64,000 nucleotides of DNA from Lagopus muta (GCF_023343835.1 NC_064447.1:8452501-8516500), one strand, 5' to 3'. Numbered from the stretch's first letter, positions 37,351 to 50,440 are shown. The notes: generated by a model not told the origin, from the letters alone. Translations and numbers: made by a program.

Positions 37351-40300
37351 GGACCGAGGCCTCGGCGGTAGATCTCAACAGCGCTCCTTCCCTTTGAGCA
37401 GCTTATTGCTTAGGGGTGCCGTGTGTCAGTGCACTTCTTACTAACCTTGAAAGTACACACCGAAGTCTAAGCATTCCTTTATGAAACATCCCATAGAAAA
37501 GAACAGCCACATCCCTGAGGATTGCAAGATGACACGCAAATAGGAAAATTACACAGATTTCCACCGATATTTTTCCCTTCGTGTCACAGTTCTTTCTGTT
37601 CCTGGGCACTGCTGATTCAGCTCTGCTCTGAATTTTGAGGAAACAGTAACCACTAAAATTGATGGAAAAGTGTTAATGTCCAAGTATGTCCATGAAATAA
37701 GACAGTGCTTCTCTTACTCTTCCACAAACTTCATTAAGTCGAGGGAAGGAACTGAAAAGCACCCAGCACTCACAAACCTGGCTAGAAATTGGTTTATGTG
37801 AACACATAATGCAAAGAGTAAACAGAGCTAACATCATTTGCATGCAATAAAGAAAGGAGAACCTATGAAGCATACTCTTTGTTTTACTGCTCTCGAGTTC
37901 AGTAAAAATATCCCATAAATTACTTTGGAGAAACCAAACCAGTCAGAGGACTGACTGGGAATAGTGGAAGCGAATTGAGAACAGCATTCTGAGACAAGTA
38001 ATGAGATCAGACAAAAATCTGCAGCAGACAGAGCCACATCCTCAGAGGCACTGCTCTGTAGGCAAGGCTGAGGTAGCACTGGGATGAGGTCTTTGTAGCC
38101 CAAATACTGCCAGTGTGAGCTGCAGAGTTCCTCGGAATAATTTCATTTTCACTGCCCAAGTCCACAGAATAACTAATGGCAAAGAGGGTTTTATACATAC
38201 ATAATTTTAGTTAGAGCAGTTTAAAGTGTTGTTATTGGCATAAATAAGAAGCATATATAAGAGGATATATATATAAGAGGATGATTTGCAATATCAGTTT
38301 TAAACTTGTGAGTCAGCTTAAACAGCATTTACAAACTCTATGGCTGACTTCTACTTCCAAGTTCCGATGCCTACGGGATAAAATTCTTAGAAAGAGGCAG
38401 ATGTACCACTCTTAGCAGGGTGTCTAATAAAAGACAGATTATACAGTGAATACAAATCATCCTTTTCTTTTCAGAAAAGTTGGACTGGGAAGGCACTTGT
38501 GCCATACCAAGTACACTGATGTCATACTTGTAGCTAGCACATCTCTGCAAGAAAAAATCGAGATATATTAGCTTTCAGTACATTCTGTCTGGCCCCAGTG
38601 CTGGGTTGTTTTTGTGCACAGCCAAACTGTCATTCAGACCGCTACTTGCCGGCATTCCTGCATTTAGTTCTAAAGCACTACTTAAAAATATCCCGGCAGT
38701 CTGAACGGCTACTGTTCAAGGAATAATTGTTATTGTATGTGCCTGCAGCACTGTTCAGGAATTTAATTTTCTTCTAAGCTCCCTTCCACCGTTCACATGG
38801 AAATAAGCGTTGTCCTGCTTGCTCTAATATAAGAGCTGCATTGAGAAGTGATTTTGTTAGCACAGGGAAGTCCTTGCTCTCTTCAAGCATCCAGTTTGCA
38901 ACATCATCACAAACATTTACCTGCTCAGTTTCACCATTCTTACTAATGTTTGTGGAAAAAAAAAAAAAGAAGAATGCCATTTTATGCACCTGAAAAATAA
39001 ATGGATGTCCTGGACAAATGGGCAGTTGTCTCTGAAAATATGCTGTACTATCACCTGCCTTTCTGCCAGCATGAATGGTGTATTTTTCAGCTGAAGCAGA
39101 TCCTACTTTATTCAAGATGAGCACTTACGACAATGCAGCCTAGCCAGCAAGGTTATTTTTGTCCTCTTCCTAGAGGCTTAATGATAGAGCTTGAATTGCT
39201 GTGAGCTGAACATGCACATGCATAAAGTGATAGTATTATTTTTCATGTACTTAAAGGAGCACTGACAGTTTGAAATTGGTTTTTCTGCTTCTATTAATAA
39301 CTTGGAAGTTAAATTTGGTCTTAAGTTTATTTTTTTTTCATGTGGGGAAGTTAGGATTGTCATGTAATTGGGTGCAACTAAGAGCTGCTATTTGCTAGCA
39401 TCTGGATTCAGCTTCCTCTGGCTGTTTCATTCACTGCAGTTCTGTTTTATGTGTCTTTAAAGGGACTGTGCTCAATGCAGGAGGGCTGCTGTTAAGGTAC
39501 TCCTCAGTTATGAAGGCTAATACATTCATTATGTATTCTTTTCATGTTGTTTTGTTAACTGTATTATGCCTCTTTCAATAAAATTCATAGTCAAGATCTG
39601 TAGTTTTCTTTATTATTTTAGATTGTTCCCTAATTTTATTTATGCACATGCTCCTAGCAGCTAGACTGCTGCAGAAAATGCTTCCATTCTGTCTTACAAA
39701 TATTACAGTTGTTTGTACTGCTGGCCAATCAGCTGCATTAACTAACCCCACTGCTTATCTCAGCATCTCCTCACACCAACCTTGCACTCCTGCAGTTTTC
39801 ACCCTCCCAAGTGGCACTTTATTTCAGCTGTGTTCCTACACTGCTGGGTTACTGCTGGGCACGCTGGAGAAATTCAGGCGAGACAACAACGCTTGGACAA
39901 GAAGTGCCTCTTCTTCAAAAAGCAGCAGAAGGATGAACTTCATCCCCATCCCACACCAACTGCCTGCACCCCAGCAAAACAGAGGTGCTTTGGGATTTGG
40001 GAAGCAGCACATCGTGTCCTGTTAGTGCTGAACTTTGCTGCTTTCCTGATGAGTACATGAATATCTCCAAAGCACCACGGCCATATGTGAAACTAGAAAA
40101 AATGGAAACAACTACTGAAGGGAAAAACCTGCTCTGCCGTCATGCAGCTGCCAGCAAAGGATCTCTGTTACATTTTCACCACTCAGTAAACATGGCCTTC
40201 TGGTCACTGAGCCCCACACATCCTCTCCCAACAGCAGCCGCCATCTGCCCCCTGCCAGCCTGGCATACATCTGGATCCTCCTGTCTTCAGTTCCCCATTA

Positions 40301-42570
40301 ACTTTTTAATTAGGATTTTTACATAATCAGAGTGAGAGAATAAACTGCAAGAGACAGAGGAACGCGCCGACTAAAAGCAGTTGAAAAGGAGCTGGCGCCA
40401 TTTCAGAGCTCCCCTTTCCTCCACCCTCCCCTTTATCTGCGTTTGCTGTGAAGGCTTAGTGTGAAAATGAAGCTCCAGCATGGAGTTCTAAAGCTGACAT
40501 GTTAGGAAATACTTTCTGCCTAATGTCTGGGGAAAATAAAGCAAGGGGCTCTTTTATAAGTCGACATGAGAAGCACGGGCCTGAGCATGTGGAAAATTTG
40601 CTGTCAACAACCCTTTGCTGCTTGTTACATTCAGCATCATTATGCAGAATGAGGAAGCCGTCACGAGCAAACCAGATTGTTTTCAAAATTGCACTTGACT
40701 TAAATAATCTAAATGAGCTGATCTGACAGACAAGGGAAAACAGTTTTCTCGCTCACAGAGAGGCTCTGTGCACTGCTCTGTGGAAAGGCTCTTCTTGTTC
40801 ATGGTAGGGATTTTATTTACAGGATGCATTTTTAGAACTATTTAAAAATGACGTGGTAGGAGCTGGTAAGGTGAAAGCCCTGAAGAGGCAGTTCTTGCTC
40901 ATAAAATAAAGCCTGCCCAGGAGCAGCTTAGTTGAGTCAACCAAACTATTTATGTTACACATCTGGGTCTCCGTAGGATCCTTATTTAGGAGGGGCAATG
41001 CAAACAAGAGAGTTGGAAGGTGCTAACACCAAATGCCTTCTTGCATTGCTCAAACGCTTGCCTTCTGAGCAGCTTTGGGAAGCAGCTCCCATGCTGTGCT
41101 GCAAGGCTCACCACAAAGCAGCCAGCGCCTGCTCATGGGCTGCAGCAGCGAGCAATCATCAGGTCTGTGCTCGGGAGGACAGAATATGCTGCTGTGCCTC
41201 CAGGCTCCCAGTGCCTTTCCAGCATTATCGCTGTGACACAGAGTGATCAGAATGGGGGGAGCGGTCACTTGGGCTTATTAAATGAGAATTTAATCCTACC
41301 CTTTAAATCAGCAAAATATTATAAAAGATAACAAATTTCCCTGTGTTTTAAAGCTAGTCCAGCTTGCTTCCCTTGATCTGCACTTGGGAAGGCTGCCAAC
41401 TGTAAAATGGAATCGCTGAGCCTGACTTTCACTCTGCATCCAGCCAATTACACATCCCCTGGTCTCTTAAGTGGCGCAGTGCAATAGATGCTTCCAAGCT
41501 TTATTTGCCAGGGCTGCACCACACCTCAGAAGAAAATCACACTGAGGGTCCCTCTGTGGGGAGGGGACATGGGCACGGCATCGGTCCCCAGGCTGTGCCT
41601 GTGCTGGAGCCATCTGAGTCACAGCTGGCAGGTGGCTGCTTTATGGCCATGGTTTCTGCAAGTTTTGTTTCTCTGTTTTTACTTTTCCTAAATAAAAAAG
41701 CAAATCCAAAAATACTGTGGCACTGTTTGGAGAAGAATGCAATAATAAAACAGTGTCCTTCATCACCATTATCAGGAACATGGAGTGAGGAGTGCAGGGA
41801 AAAACATGGGCTTTTCCCTGGCCCCATCACTGCTGGGATCCTAGTGCTGCCCTGATGTCCCCTGCATGGCAGGGTTAGGGCTCACAGGGCCAGCGGGGGG
41901 ACATTTCAGCAGTCCCACCAGCTGTGCTACTCTCTCCCCAGCAATGTGCTCCTGAGCATCACTGCTGCTGCTCCTGATTTTGTGCACATCAGCTGAGGAC
42001 ACACATCTCCTAAGGATCAGTTTTCAAAGAGCTCTAATTTTGAACTGGCCTTAAATCGCTCCTAAGCACATCTGAAAATAGACTTACTTGGTGTGGCCAC
42101 ATATCACATAGCACAGCCAGGCTCACAGCATAGAACAGGCCCCAGGGTTATCCTGGTAGCAGAGGACAGGCGAGGTCTGCTGCTCCGGACCTGCACTGGC
42201 TCCTCAGCCTCCTCCATTACCAGGTGCTGTGCAAGAATCTAATTCCAAATCTTTGCCATCTTGACAAAAATTCCAGTAGGTATCTCAAGTGTATCATTCT
42301 TTTTTGTTTGGCCTGTTTTCATTTACATCTGCAAAATCTTGTTTGTTATTGTGCTTGTTTGGGTTTTTTTCCCTGTGGATTTTATTTTATTTTTTTTTAA
42401 TAAACTGCCCTTGTTTTTCCCTTTCTATTCAGTTCTGAGAAGTGCTACAGAGATCACAGATGAAGATCTCCTCCTCCTTCACTGCACTGCAAAACAAACA
42501 CATTGCTTAAGGCCAGTGTGTTGGTTTTGACAAGTGGACTTCCATTTAGCTGTAAATGCTGTATTTATAG
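37351..42570. other. Intergenic segment upstream of TNRC6A
   Basis: No recognisable gene. A plus-strand AATAAA with GT/T-rich downstream sequence (39577-39582) and a 116-codon minus-strand open frame (38774-39124) are the only transcript-like signs. A short TA-rich duplication (tatataagaggat twice) lies near 38254-38284. Confidence 0.6.
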
Positions 42571-42697
42571 GATCATAGAACCATAGAATGGCTTGGGTTG
42601 AAAAGGACCATAATAACCATCTGGTTTCAACCCCTCTGCTACATGCAGGGTCTCCAACCACCAGACCAGGCTGCCCTGAGCCACATCCAGCCCTGAA
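42571..42697 (-). mobile_element. CR1 LINE 3' fragment
   Basis: The plus strand reads gatcatagaaccatagaatg, then gcttgggttgaaaaggacc, ctggtttcaacccctctgct and ccagaccaggctgccctgag. This is the reverse complement of the CR1 3' terminus, so the element is minus-oriented and 5'-truncated. Confidence 0.85.
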
Positions 42698-42879
42698 GAT
42701 TTTCACATTCATTTTCGCAATAAAATGTTCAGTTTTGCCTTAATAAGACTATCCACCTCAAAGAGACTGAAACGTAACAAGTAAAGACTGCTCGTGAAGT
42801 TGTGGGGCTCGTTTGGCAATCCTGGCCGGTTCCACTTGGCAAATGCAGGGTGCTGGTGGGGCAGCGAGCCCCAGGGGAG

Positions 42880-43370
42880 GGTCTGACCCACCCGGGAGCT
42901 GCAGGCCGGGCTGGTACCGCTGCTACTGCTGGCATCGAATTGCCGGCGCTGCCGGCGTTCCCTTGCACCGCACTGCACTGCTGGCACCACGCTGCTGGCA
43001 GCGCTGCCATTGCTCTCTGCCGCCGGATCCCCTCCAGCTCAGCAGCCACCACCGCGTGCCCGGCCTCCCGCCGCCGCCCGCCTCGAGGGCGTTCCGGGAG
43101 CCCTGGGCGCAGCCACGCCGCGCCTCTCCTGGGGCCCCTTCGCCTCTGGCAGCACGACATAGGCGGCCCCGCCGCGGAGCCCCGGCTTGGGGCAGCTCCT
43201 GGCCGCCCGCCAGCGCCGCGCTGCACACAAAGGAGCGGAGTGGAGCGGCGGCGCCGTTACCACGGAGACAGCGGCAGAGCGCGGAGCGGGGCGGCACCGA
43301 GCGGCGGGGGGCGGGCGGGATGCAACGCGGGATGCAAACGGGATGCACACAGAGTACGTGCAGCTGAGGA
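42880..43370. promoter_or_regulatory. Isolated CpG island
   Basis: About 0.5 kb dense in CpG, 6 kb upstream of the TNRC6A promoter. It holds GC-box-like sequences, a GTTACCACGGAGAC stretch (43256-43269) resembling an RFX X-box, and three GGGATGCAAC-like copies at about 43317-43347. It could be an upstream TNRC6A promoter or the promoter of a non-coding RNA. No coding exon is evident, and the open frames here are compositional. Confidence 0.5.
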
Positions 43371-44876
43371 AGCCCCCTCAGGTGCCAGCTCTGGTGTGCA
43401 CGGGGAAATAAACGCCCGTTCGCTACACGCAGCAGCAGTGCATCCCTGCTGCAGCACCGCACACCGCCCTGTGCCTCGGATCAAAACCCCACGGCCACCC
43501 CTGCAACCCCGGCAAAGCTCATTTCGCCTTGTTTTAGCTAAAGCTTAAGCATCCAGCAGCCGTTGATTGCTCCCATTAATTAGCGGGCAAACAAATCAGT
43601 AAAAAAAAAGTAGGAGAATGAAGTGACACGACAGGATGGAAGGCCTTTGAAATAAACGTGTGCCAGTTCTGTTGGCTTTTATTTAATCTGTGGCCCTTTT
43701 CGTAAAAGAAATAATTACGTTTCCAAACCTCTGTTCCCTGCTCAGAGAGCTGCCTCCTTCCACATTAATGCTATTTGCATGCGCCATCTCCTCCCACCCT
43801 TCAATAATTTACACCTTCATTTTTTATTCACTCAGTTGTCAGATTCATTTACATACCATATATCTATATTTAACACTGACTTCACTCGTCTTCTTTTAAA
43901 AACAGGAAATAGATTTCCCTTCTAATTTAATGGGAAAGACTGCAAAGAGAACATCGCTTGCACCGCTGTCAGCTGCTGGGGGCTGGGAGCTGCCCCTGCA
44001 TGGAGCAGCAACACTGAGCCCCACAACCTTCCCATGCCTCCCCCCATGCCTGCCACGTGCGGGGCTGGGGACCATGGCTGGCACAGACGCTGCCTGACTT
44101 CCGCTCGAGCAGTTGCTGTGCTTTGACAGCTCTGCTTTATTAATAGCGTGGTGCAATTAGCAGGATTGCTGTTCAAGCTGTCATTAATTGTCACTTTCAC
44201 TGCCGGCCGGGTTCCAACAGGCTGGGGTCCCTGCTGCAAATGCATTCAGAGCCACAGGGGCAGATTGGTGCAGGGTGCATGGCTGCGAGCAATGCACCAG
44301 AGCCCTGCTTTGTGGAATGTGTGGCTGTGGTTGTAGTGTGGATGCAGCACACGGTTTGGCTCCCTGATAGCAGCAACTGGTGGCCTGCAGCAGTCCAAAG
44401 CTGCCCTGCTCCGTCCTGCCTGGACCTTGCTTCACAAGCACCTGACCAAAGTGCACGGCTGTGTGCTCCTTGCAAGCACAGCAGTGCAGTGCCAGGAGAA
44501 CACATGGCAGGGTCTGACCATGTTCACATGGACAGGCTTAAAACTATGGAAAGCAAGCTGTGCTACAGGCTGTTTGAAAGAAAGGACATGGATCAGGAAG
44601 GGCTAAATCAAAGAGTCAGTCACTGAGGGGCGGCTCAGATCCCCCTCCCTCATTTTCTACTTTACTAGAGAAAACACAGAACTGATATCAGACAAATGAG
44701 CCCTCTGGACCCAATTTTTCAAGTTAATGAGCTCCCTTGCAGCTCTTCCCCACAGCGGAGACTTCCAGCACCTACCCTTTGCCACAGGCTCTAATGAGCA
44801 AAGCCACCGCCATCCATCTCAATACCTGTGGAAGGGAAGGCCTCCACCTCACTGCTCAGGCTCTGCCCCCACCAGA
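43371..44876. other. Intergenic segment
   Basis: Mixed GC-rich and AT-rich sequence; short TAAT-core patches near 43570 and 44150. No gene recognised. Confidence 0.6.
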
Positions 44877-45007
44877 GGGGTGTGCCCACATCCCTGGGGT
44901 GTGCTCATATCATTGGGGTGTGCTCACATCATTGGGGTGTGCCCACATTGCTGGGGTGTGCCCACATCATTGGGGTGTGCTCACATCACTGGGATGTGCC
45001 CACTGCC
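44877..45007 (+). repeat. 19-bp minisatellite, about 6.8 copies
   Basis: The unit ggggtgtgcycacatcatt repeats six full times plus a partial, with substitutions. Because 19 is not a multiple of three, all three frames stay open and give repetitive GVCPHHW-type peptides that are not genes. Confidence 0.92.
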
Positions 45008-45287
45008 ATCCCCAGCACAGGACTCCTGCTCTCCAGGTCTCAGCACCTTCATTCAGCTGAGCCATGCTCCAGCTCAGAACCACCTCCTATTCCAGGAGGA
45101 AATTGCTTTTCATGCCCCCGGGAACCTCTCTGCAGTCTTTGCTGGGAGATTTCAAATGGACCTCAGCGTATTACTAAGATTCTGCCTTGTAATTGCCCTC
45201 TGCAGGGCTGAGCAGAGGGAATAGCAAAGGTTGAGGATGGCTGCAGCACTCACACTGCTCTCCCACCATTATGCTTAAATTAACAGC

Positions 45288-45289
<2 letters not shown>

Positions 45290-45326
<37 letters not shown>
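45290..45326 (+). repeat. Poly(T) run of 37
   Basis: The longest homopolymer in the window. No recognisable retroposed sequence lies on the side where the body of a minus-strand poly(A) element would be. Confidence 0.95.
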
Positions 45327-45327
<1 letters not shown>

Positions 45328-48300
45328 TAAATTGACTAATTTTCTCTTAGGAATAGATCATTAAATTACAGATTACCAATGAAAATTTACAGCATCTGGA
45401 CAGGAGCCAGAGGGAGGGGCAGAGGCAGCATTCTGTCCATTTTCCCCCCCTTTTGCTTTTTTCCCCATTCGGTTTGTTGGGGGAGCTGCAGCCCCAGCCC
45501 CAGCTCCAGCCAGAACCTCCCCTGCACCTGGGAGTCACAGCACAGAGATGAGGTGGGGTTGGGATGCTGTGGGGCTGCCCCCACCTGCCCACCTTTGGCT
45601 GCTGGGGAGCAGTGGCCGCACTCAGCACTGCACTTTTCCAGACAAACTCAATTTCTTTGCAGCAATGAGGCACAATGGAGGCGAGAAGCTGCATTTTGGG
45701 GAGGGGCCGCTTGGGAGCATTACGTCTGGGGGCTCGGAGTGAGGAAAAGCAGATTTCTTTATTGCTTTGATCATACATAATTTAAATATTCAAACTACTC
45801 TGGAATTCACTGAATTATACATGAATTGCACAGGCAGCATTTTTGTAACTCCTGAAAGGCATGAATATTTTCCCCCTCTCCCCTCAAAACCTTGTATAAC
45901 CTTAACATTTGTATTTTATTTTTTTTAACCCAATTCAATTGCATCCCGAATCACCCAGAGAACAGCACCTATCCCTCTGAGAACCACCAAAACACATGCT
46001 GCAGTGCTGGGGAGCTGCAGGGCTCTGCCACTGTGTGGCCAAGAGTGAATAAATGGGGAGATAAAGTGAATAAATGGGGGGTTTGGGCACAGGATAGGAG
46101 TGCAGGGAGCACAGCCTCGGCAGAACTGTCTCCTCAGAGAGCTGCCATTGATAGCCATAGGCTGACCCTAATTTGTGGCATTGCCCTCATCTCTTTGCTC
46201 TGCCTGCACTGCCACTCACCTTGGAGCCACCACTGCTGTCACGGCCACCACGGCTGCAGCAGCACCTTCTGCTGGACCTGAGGATGAACACACAGCCCTG
46301 CTGCCATGTGCAGGCAAGGAGGTGCTCCAGCCCTCGGTGGAGAGCATAGAGCAGCAGCCTTGTCTGCAGCTTTTCCCTGGTTAGCTCGCTCTTCATTATT
46401 GTGCTCTACCCTTTTAATTTCTCTCTAAACTCAACCAGCTATTGCTGTTCAAACTGAAATAATTAATTGGGACAAAATTGCCACTGTAGGAGGAAAGAAT
46501 GATTAAACCCATCCAGCGGACAATGGGGCAATCATAGCCTAAGCATCTAATTACAGGGTTAGAGTGTGTGGACGTGGGGATAATAACAGGGCCTTTTGTG
46601 AACGTGTTGCTGGATGAGCTGGGAGGAGGCTCCGTGCTTGACTTCGCTCCAGGTTCAGTGCATGATTCCTGGAGTAAAGACACAAACGCGGGAATAAAAG
46701 ACCATTCTGGGGTGGATACCCACAGCGGTGTGCTGGGGAAACAGGAGCAGCAGGAAGCAGCAGCCGCCCCCGTGGCTCTGTCTGCAGCGTGCAGGACTTG
46801 CTTGGGATGCAGCAATGACGGGGGGAGGCAAGCAGGGCACGGCTCAGTGGTAGGAGAGCAGGGAATACGAAATGGAGCACACGGACAGCACAAGGCACCC
46901 GCGTGTAGGGGTGTCTGTGCACAGCCACTGCCCGGCAGGAACCACCTGGAACTGCAAGGAGCACAGTGAGAGCTCCCTCCAGAGCAGCTCCGTGAGTCCT
47001 GGGGCAGGGGGGCGGGAGGAAACCTGGCAATGGGTCTGCCACGGTTTTATGGTCAAGGAGCAAAACAGGCAGCTAAAGGCAGCAGAAGGAGGACCTGCAG
47101 CACCACATGGGTGGAGGCATGCACACTCACAGCCTGTCCAAGGGTGCACAGCCCATGTTGCCCTGAAGCAAGAGCCATCCACCAGCTCGAGACAGTCCAA
47201 GCAGCCAAAAAAATGCAGCTAAATCCTTCATCTGGAGTTCTCCCACCAGGCTCTCACAGGAGCTCAGGCACCACCATGCCACCTCCAGCCCCGCACCCCT
47301 CACCCCACACATTAAAACGTACTTAGCAGCCAATCAGGGACCTGCGACTTCCCTTAATAAAGACATTTTTCATCTCCCCAATCTCAATGAGAGCGAGCTT
47401 ATAGCGGTGTGAAATTGCAGGTGGTCACGGTGTGCTTGTGGTGAGGCTTCTGAAGTATCCAGCAAATGGAGCTCGAGCTGCCCAAAGCATATAAATCTCA
47501 GGCAACTCCGAGTCTCTTTGAGTAATAGTTCATTTTTTGATTTAATTTTGACTGTGACCGGAGTTTCTAAAGCCCATCAATGATCGGCTTGTCCTAGAGG
47601 AGGGGTGAATCCACGGAGTAAAATGCAGAGTCAAGGAGGCTCCTCCCTGGCTCTCAGCTACAGACCGGCGCAGCGCCGTTCAGGTTATCCCCAGGAAGAT
47701 TCCCTCCATGCTGAGCTCCTGGCAGGGCTGGGGAGGTGGAAGGGGATGGTTTCCTCACCGTGACCCACGCACAGTGCTCCAACATAGGGCAGGGTGCCCG
47801 CAATGCCCCAGCACAGTGCAGCACTGACCACTGGGTTAGCTCCCTTTGTGCATCCTGGTGCCAAGAAGTCGCAGGGACTGGGATGAGTACTCTGCTGGCA
47901 GCTGGATGGGAAAACTGCAACTCGAGGGCACGAAGCACTGCTGGAAGGAATTCAGCACGAGCAGACAGGACAATACCCATCCCAGACACAATTGTTTGTG
48001 TGACTGCCAGAGCAGAGCTACGTCAAAAAGCAAAGAAACAGACCCCTGTGATCAAACACACAGCAGGAAGGAAAGAAATTGACGGAGTAAAATGCAACCC
48101 AGCAGCAACTGCTCAGAAAGAAAAAACACTGCCTTACTGTTTGAATTCTTGCACCGGAGAGTGGAAGGCCTCTTCGTGGCACTTAAAGGGTGGTGACTCT
48201 TCTTGGACCTACGTGGAAACAAGAGACAGGAGAAGTTCAGCTGTGCCACACTGGGAGCAGAGCCTGGAGCCTGAGAGCTGTGCCCTTGGTGCAGCTCTGT

Positions 48301-48480
48301 GCCAACTCAGTGCTGGCACTGCCACCGTGGCACCACCACCACGGCACTGCCCATGGCCCTGGGCTGCTGTGCTGCTGGGGCTGTGCATGCTGCCTGGCAC
48401 TGGGCAGTTCTGCCCGGAGCAGATTTTGCTGCTTGCTCAGAGCCAGCCACCTCCATCCAAGAACAAACACAACAGAGCAG
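45327..48480. other. Intergenic segment with AT-rich islands
   Basis: GC-rich background interrupted by AT-rich blocks at about 45770-45930, 46420-46580, 47320-47420 (includes a CCAATCA box) and 47490-47600. These resemble conserved non-coding elements. No gene recognised. Confidence 0.5.
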
Positions 48481-48745
48481 GCCTGGAACTGTAATACACA
48501 CAGCCTAATTAATCACATTACTCATGAAAATATATTGGTATAATTAATAATACAAGGCATCTCTATTGGCCTCTGCGGCGCAGCAAATTATGAAGCAGTA
48601 ATACTTGGACGCACTGACCTGGATTTCATACATAATCCATCAGGGCAATCCCACCAGATCGGGTCTCCAGAGACACAAACAATGCAACAGTGATAATTAA
48701 ACAAAAGCGAGATGGACAGAAGAACGGGTGTCACATTAATCACTG
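48481..48745. promoter_or_regulatory. Putative conserved non-coding element
   Basis: AT-rich block within GC-rich DNA carrying several homeodomain-type cores (taattaatc, ttaataata, gataattaa). No splice-bounded open frame. Called by texture and motif only; conservation cannot be seen here. Confidence 0.3.
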
Positions 48746-50129
48746 CCAGTACTGCGGGGAAGGAATGGGACACTGAGCTTCTCTGCATATCTCTACACTG
48801 TGGGTATTTTAATGTTATCAGTTCTTGGAAGGCGAAGGCATGTTCAGAGGGAGTGCTTTGGTGAGAGGTATGGGAGGTGCAGAGCTGACTGCTAGCAAAC
48901 TGGGGTTTAGTATCCCATTAGTGGGACTGTATCTGGCAGTGGGAAGTAAAAGGTTTGCTGAAAACAGACAAAAACGTTTTCAGTGAAGAAGGAAATCTTC
49001 TGCTCAAACCAAAACCACAAAGCAATGAATTTGCTTAATTCAGATATCATGGCAAAGGAGATCTGCAGCGTGGATGGCAGTGTGTCATCCCCAGGGCTAC
49101 ACCTGGGCTTGGAGGGCTGCTGTCAGAGCTTCTCCTTCCAAATTAGTTTAATCAGGTCTGTCGTTAGTCATCTTTGCTTGAGCCCTCATTTGGAGGCCAT
49201 TTAAAAGGAATTAGAGAAAATCTCTTCTCTTTCTTCCCTTACAATAGAGATTAACTACTGGGACTCTAGTGACAGAAAGAAGCAGAATGTACCCATAAGC
49301 AGAAAGCCCCACACTCTGCACCATGCATCAGGGCTCAAAGACAGCAGGATGTGCTGCTCCTGCTGTCCCAACTGAACCCGACCAGATAAACACAGGCTGA
49401 TGCAAAAATACAGCTCAGGGTCAATTTGGCGGCGGGTTCTTCAATATGCACAGCTTTGAGTTACACAGAGGAATTAAGAGCTTTCACTGCAGATGCAGTT
49501 CACGTTTTCCAACCAACGGGAAGTTCTGCCCAGGATTCCTTTTCCTGGAGGAGGGGCTTGGCTCCCCTCGAGGCCCATGCAGGCAGGGGGGCACCGAGCA
49601 AATCTTTCCTAATGCCAAACAGTCCAACACAGCTCATAGCAAAATGGTCAGCAGCAAAACGGGTCCGTGGAAACCTGCAGGCACTGCTGGGACGCAGCCA
49701 CTCCAACAATCCCTCCCTCCTCATCCATCCCAGCAGCGTGCACAGGGATGAGCTGCACCCTGTGCCCCACGTGCTCCCTGTGCCCGCTCCCCATGCAGCA
49801 CAACCTGCAGCAGGAGAGCCTTGCTGGAAGCTCGTTAATCTTTAATGAAGCATTTGGGTTATTCCAAAAGGTTACTCACCTGTCAGGGGGGAGGGATCCC
49901 GCTGTGAGTGTTCCTCCAGCTGACCTGCTCCAGCTCTGCCCAGTGCATGGTGACATGGGGACACGGGGATGGCTGTGGGGCGCAGGGCGCTGCAACCTGC
50001 CCTGCCCTGCATCGCCCAGGACCCTGCACACAGCCATGCACACATCCTAAAGGAGAGCCACTGCCTCCACCTTCATCCCCAGCAAATTTCTGACTCTGTC
50101 GGTCCAAAGGGCAACCGCTCCGGGTTTGG
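48746..50129. other. Intergenic segment
   Basis: No gene recognised. An AT-rich patch with attagttta lies at 49140-49260. The 139-codon open frame at 49426-49845 has no recognisable product. Confidence 0.55.
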
Positions 50130-50440
50130 GTTTGGCATCGACTGAGAGAAGTCCTCGGTGCGTTCTGTGCTAAATAACTAAGGTTAATTTGATTTGATGC
50201 ACCGCTTCATTACCATAAACAGCTCACAGTGTGTCAGTCCTCGGTAATTACAGCTCCCTACAGCCGGCATCATGTTCATTTCCCATCACTGACAGTGTTT
50301 CCCTATGATCGCCTCCCAGCTCTGCGCTTCTGCACGAGCTGCCCCATCATAATTAGGTGTCATTTATTCTGTAGCTGACGGTTACACTAATTTACAAAAA
50401 TAAGGGCAAGCATATTAAATTTACTTTCCATCACAACTAC
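50130..50440. promoter_or_regulatory. Putative conserved non-coding element
   Basis: About 0.3 kb with TAAT cores (ggttaatttgatttgatgca, cggtaattac, cataattagg) and no coding signal, in a GC-rich neighbourhood. Confidence 0.3.

Noticed and set aside
36519-37444. Long plus-strand open frames (170-268 codons) over the TNRC6A CpG island
   Set aside because: Pro/Ala/Arg-rich products open in several frames at once, caused by GC content; no splice or domain support.
42723-43548. Overlapping long frames on both strands at the second CpG island
   Set aside because: Mutually overlapping low-complexity frames with no recognisable protein and no splice structure.
44727-45224. Three overlapping plus-strand frames containing GVCPHHW repeats
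   Set aside because: Generated by the 19-bp minisatellite, which stays open in all frames.
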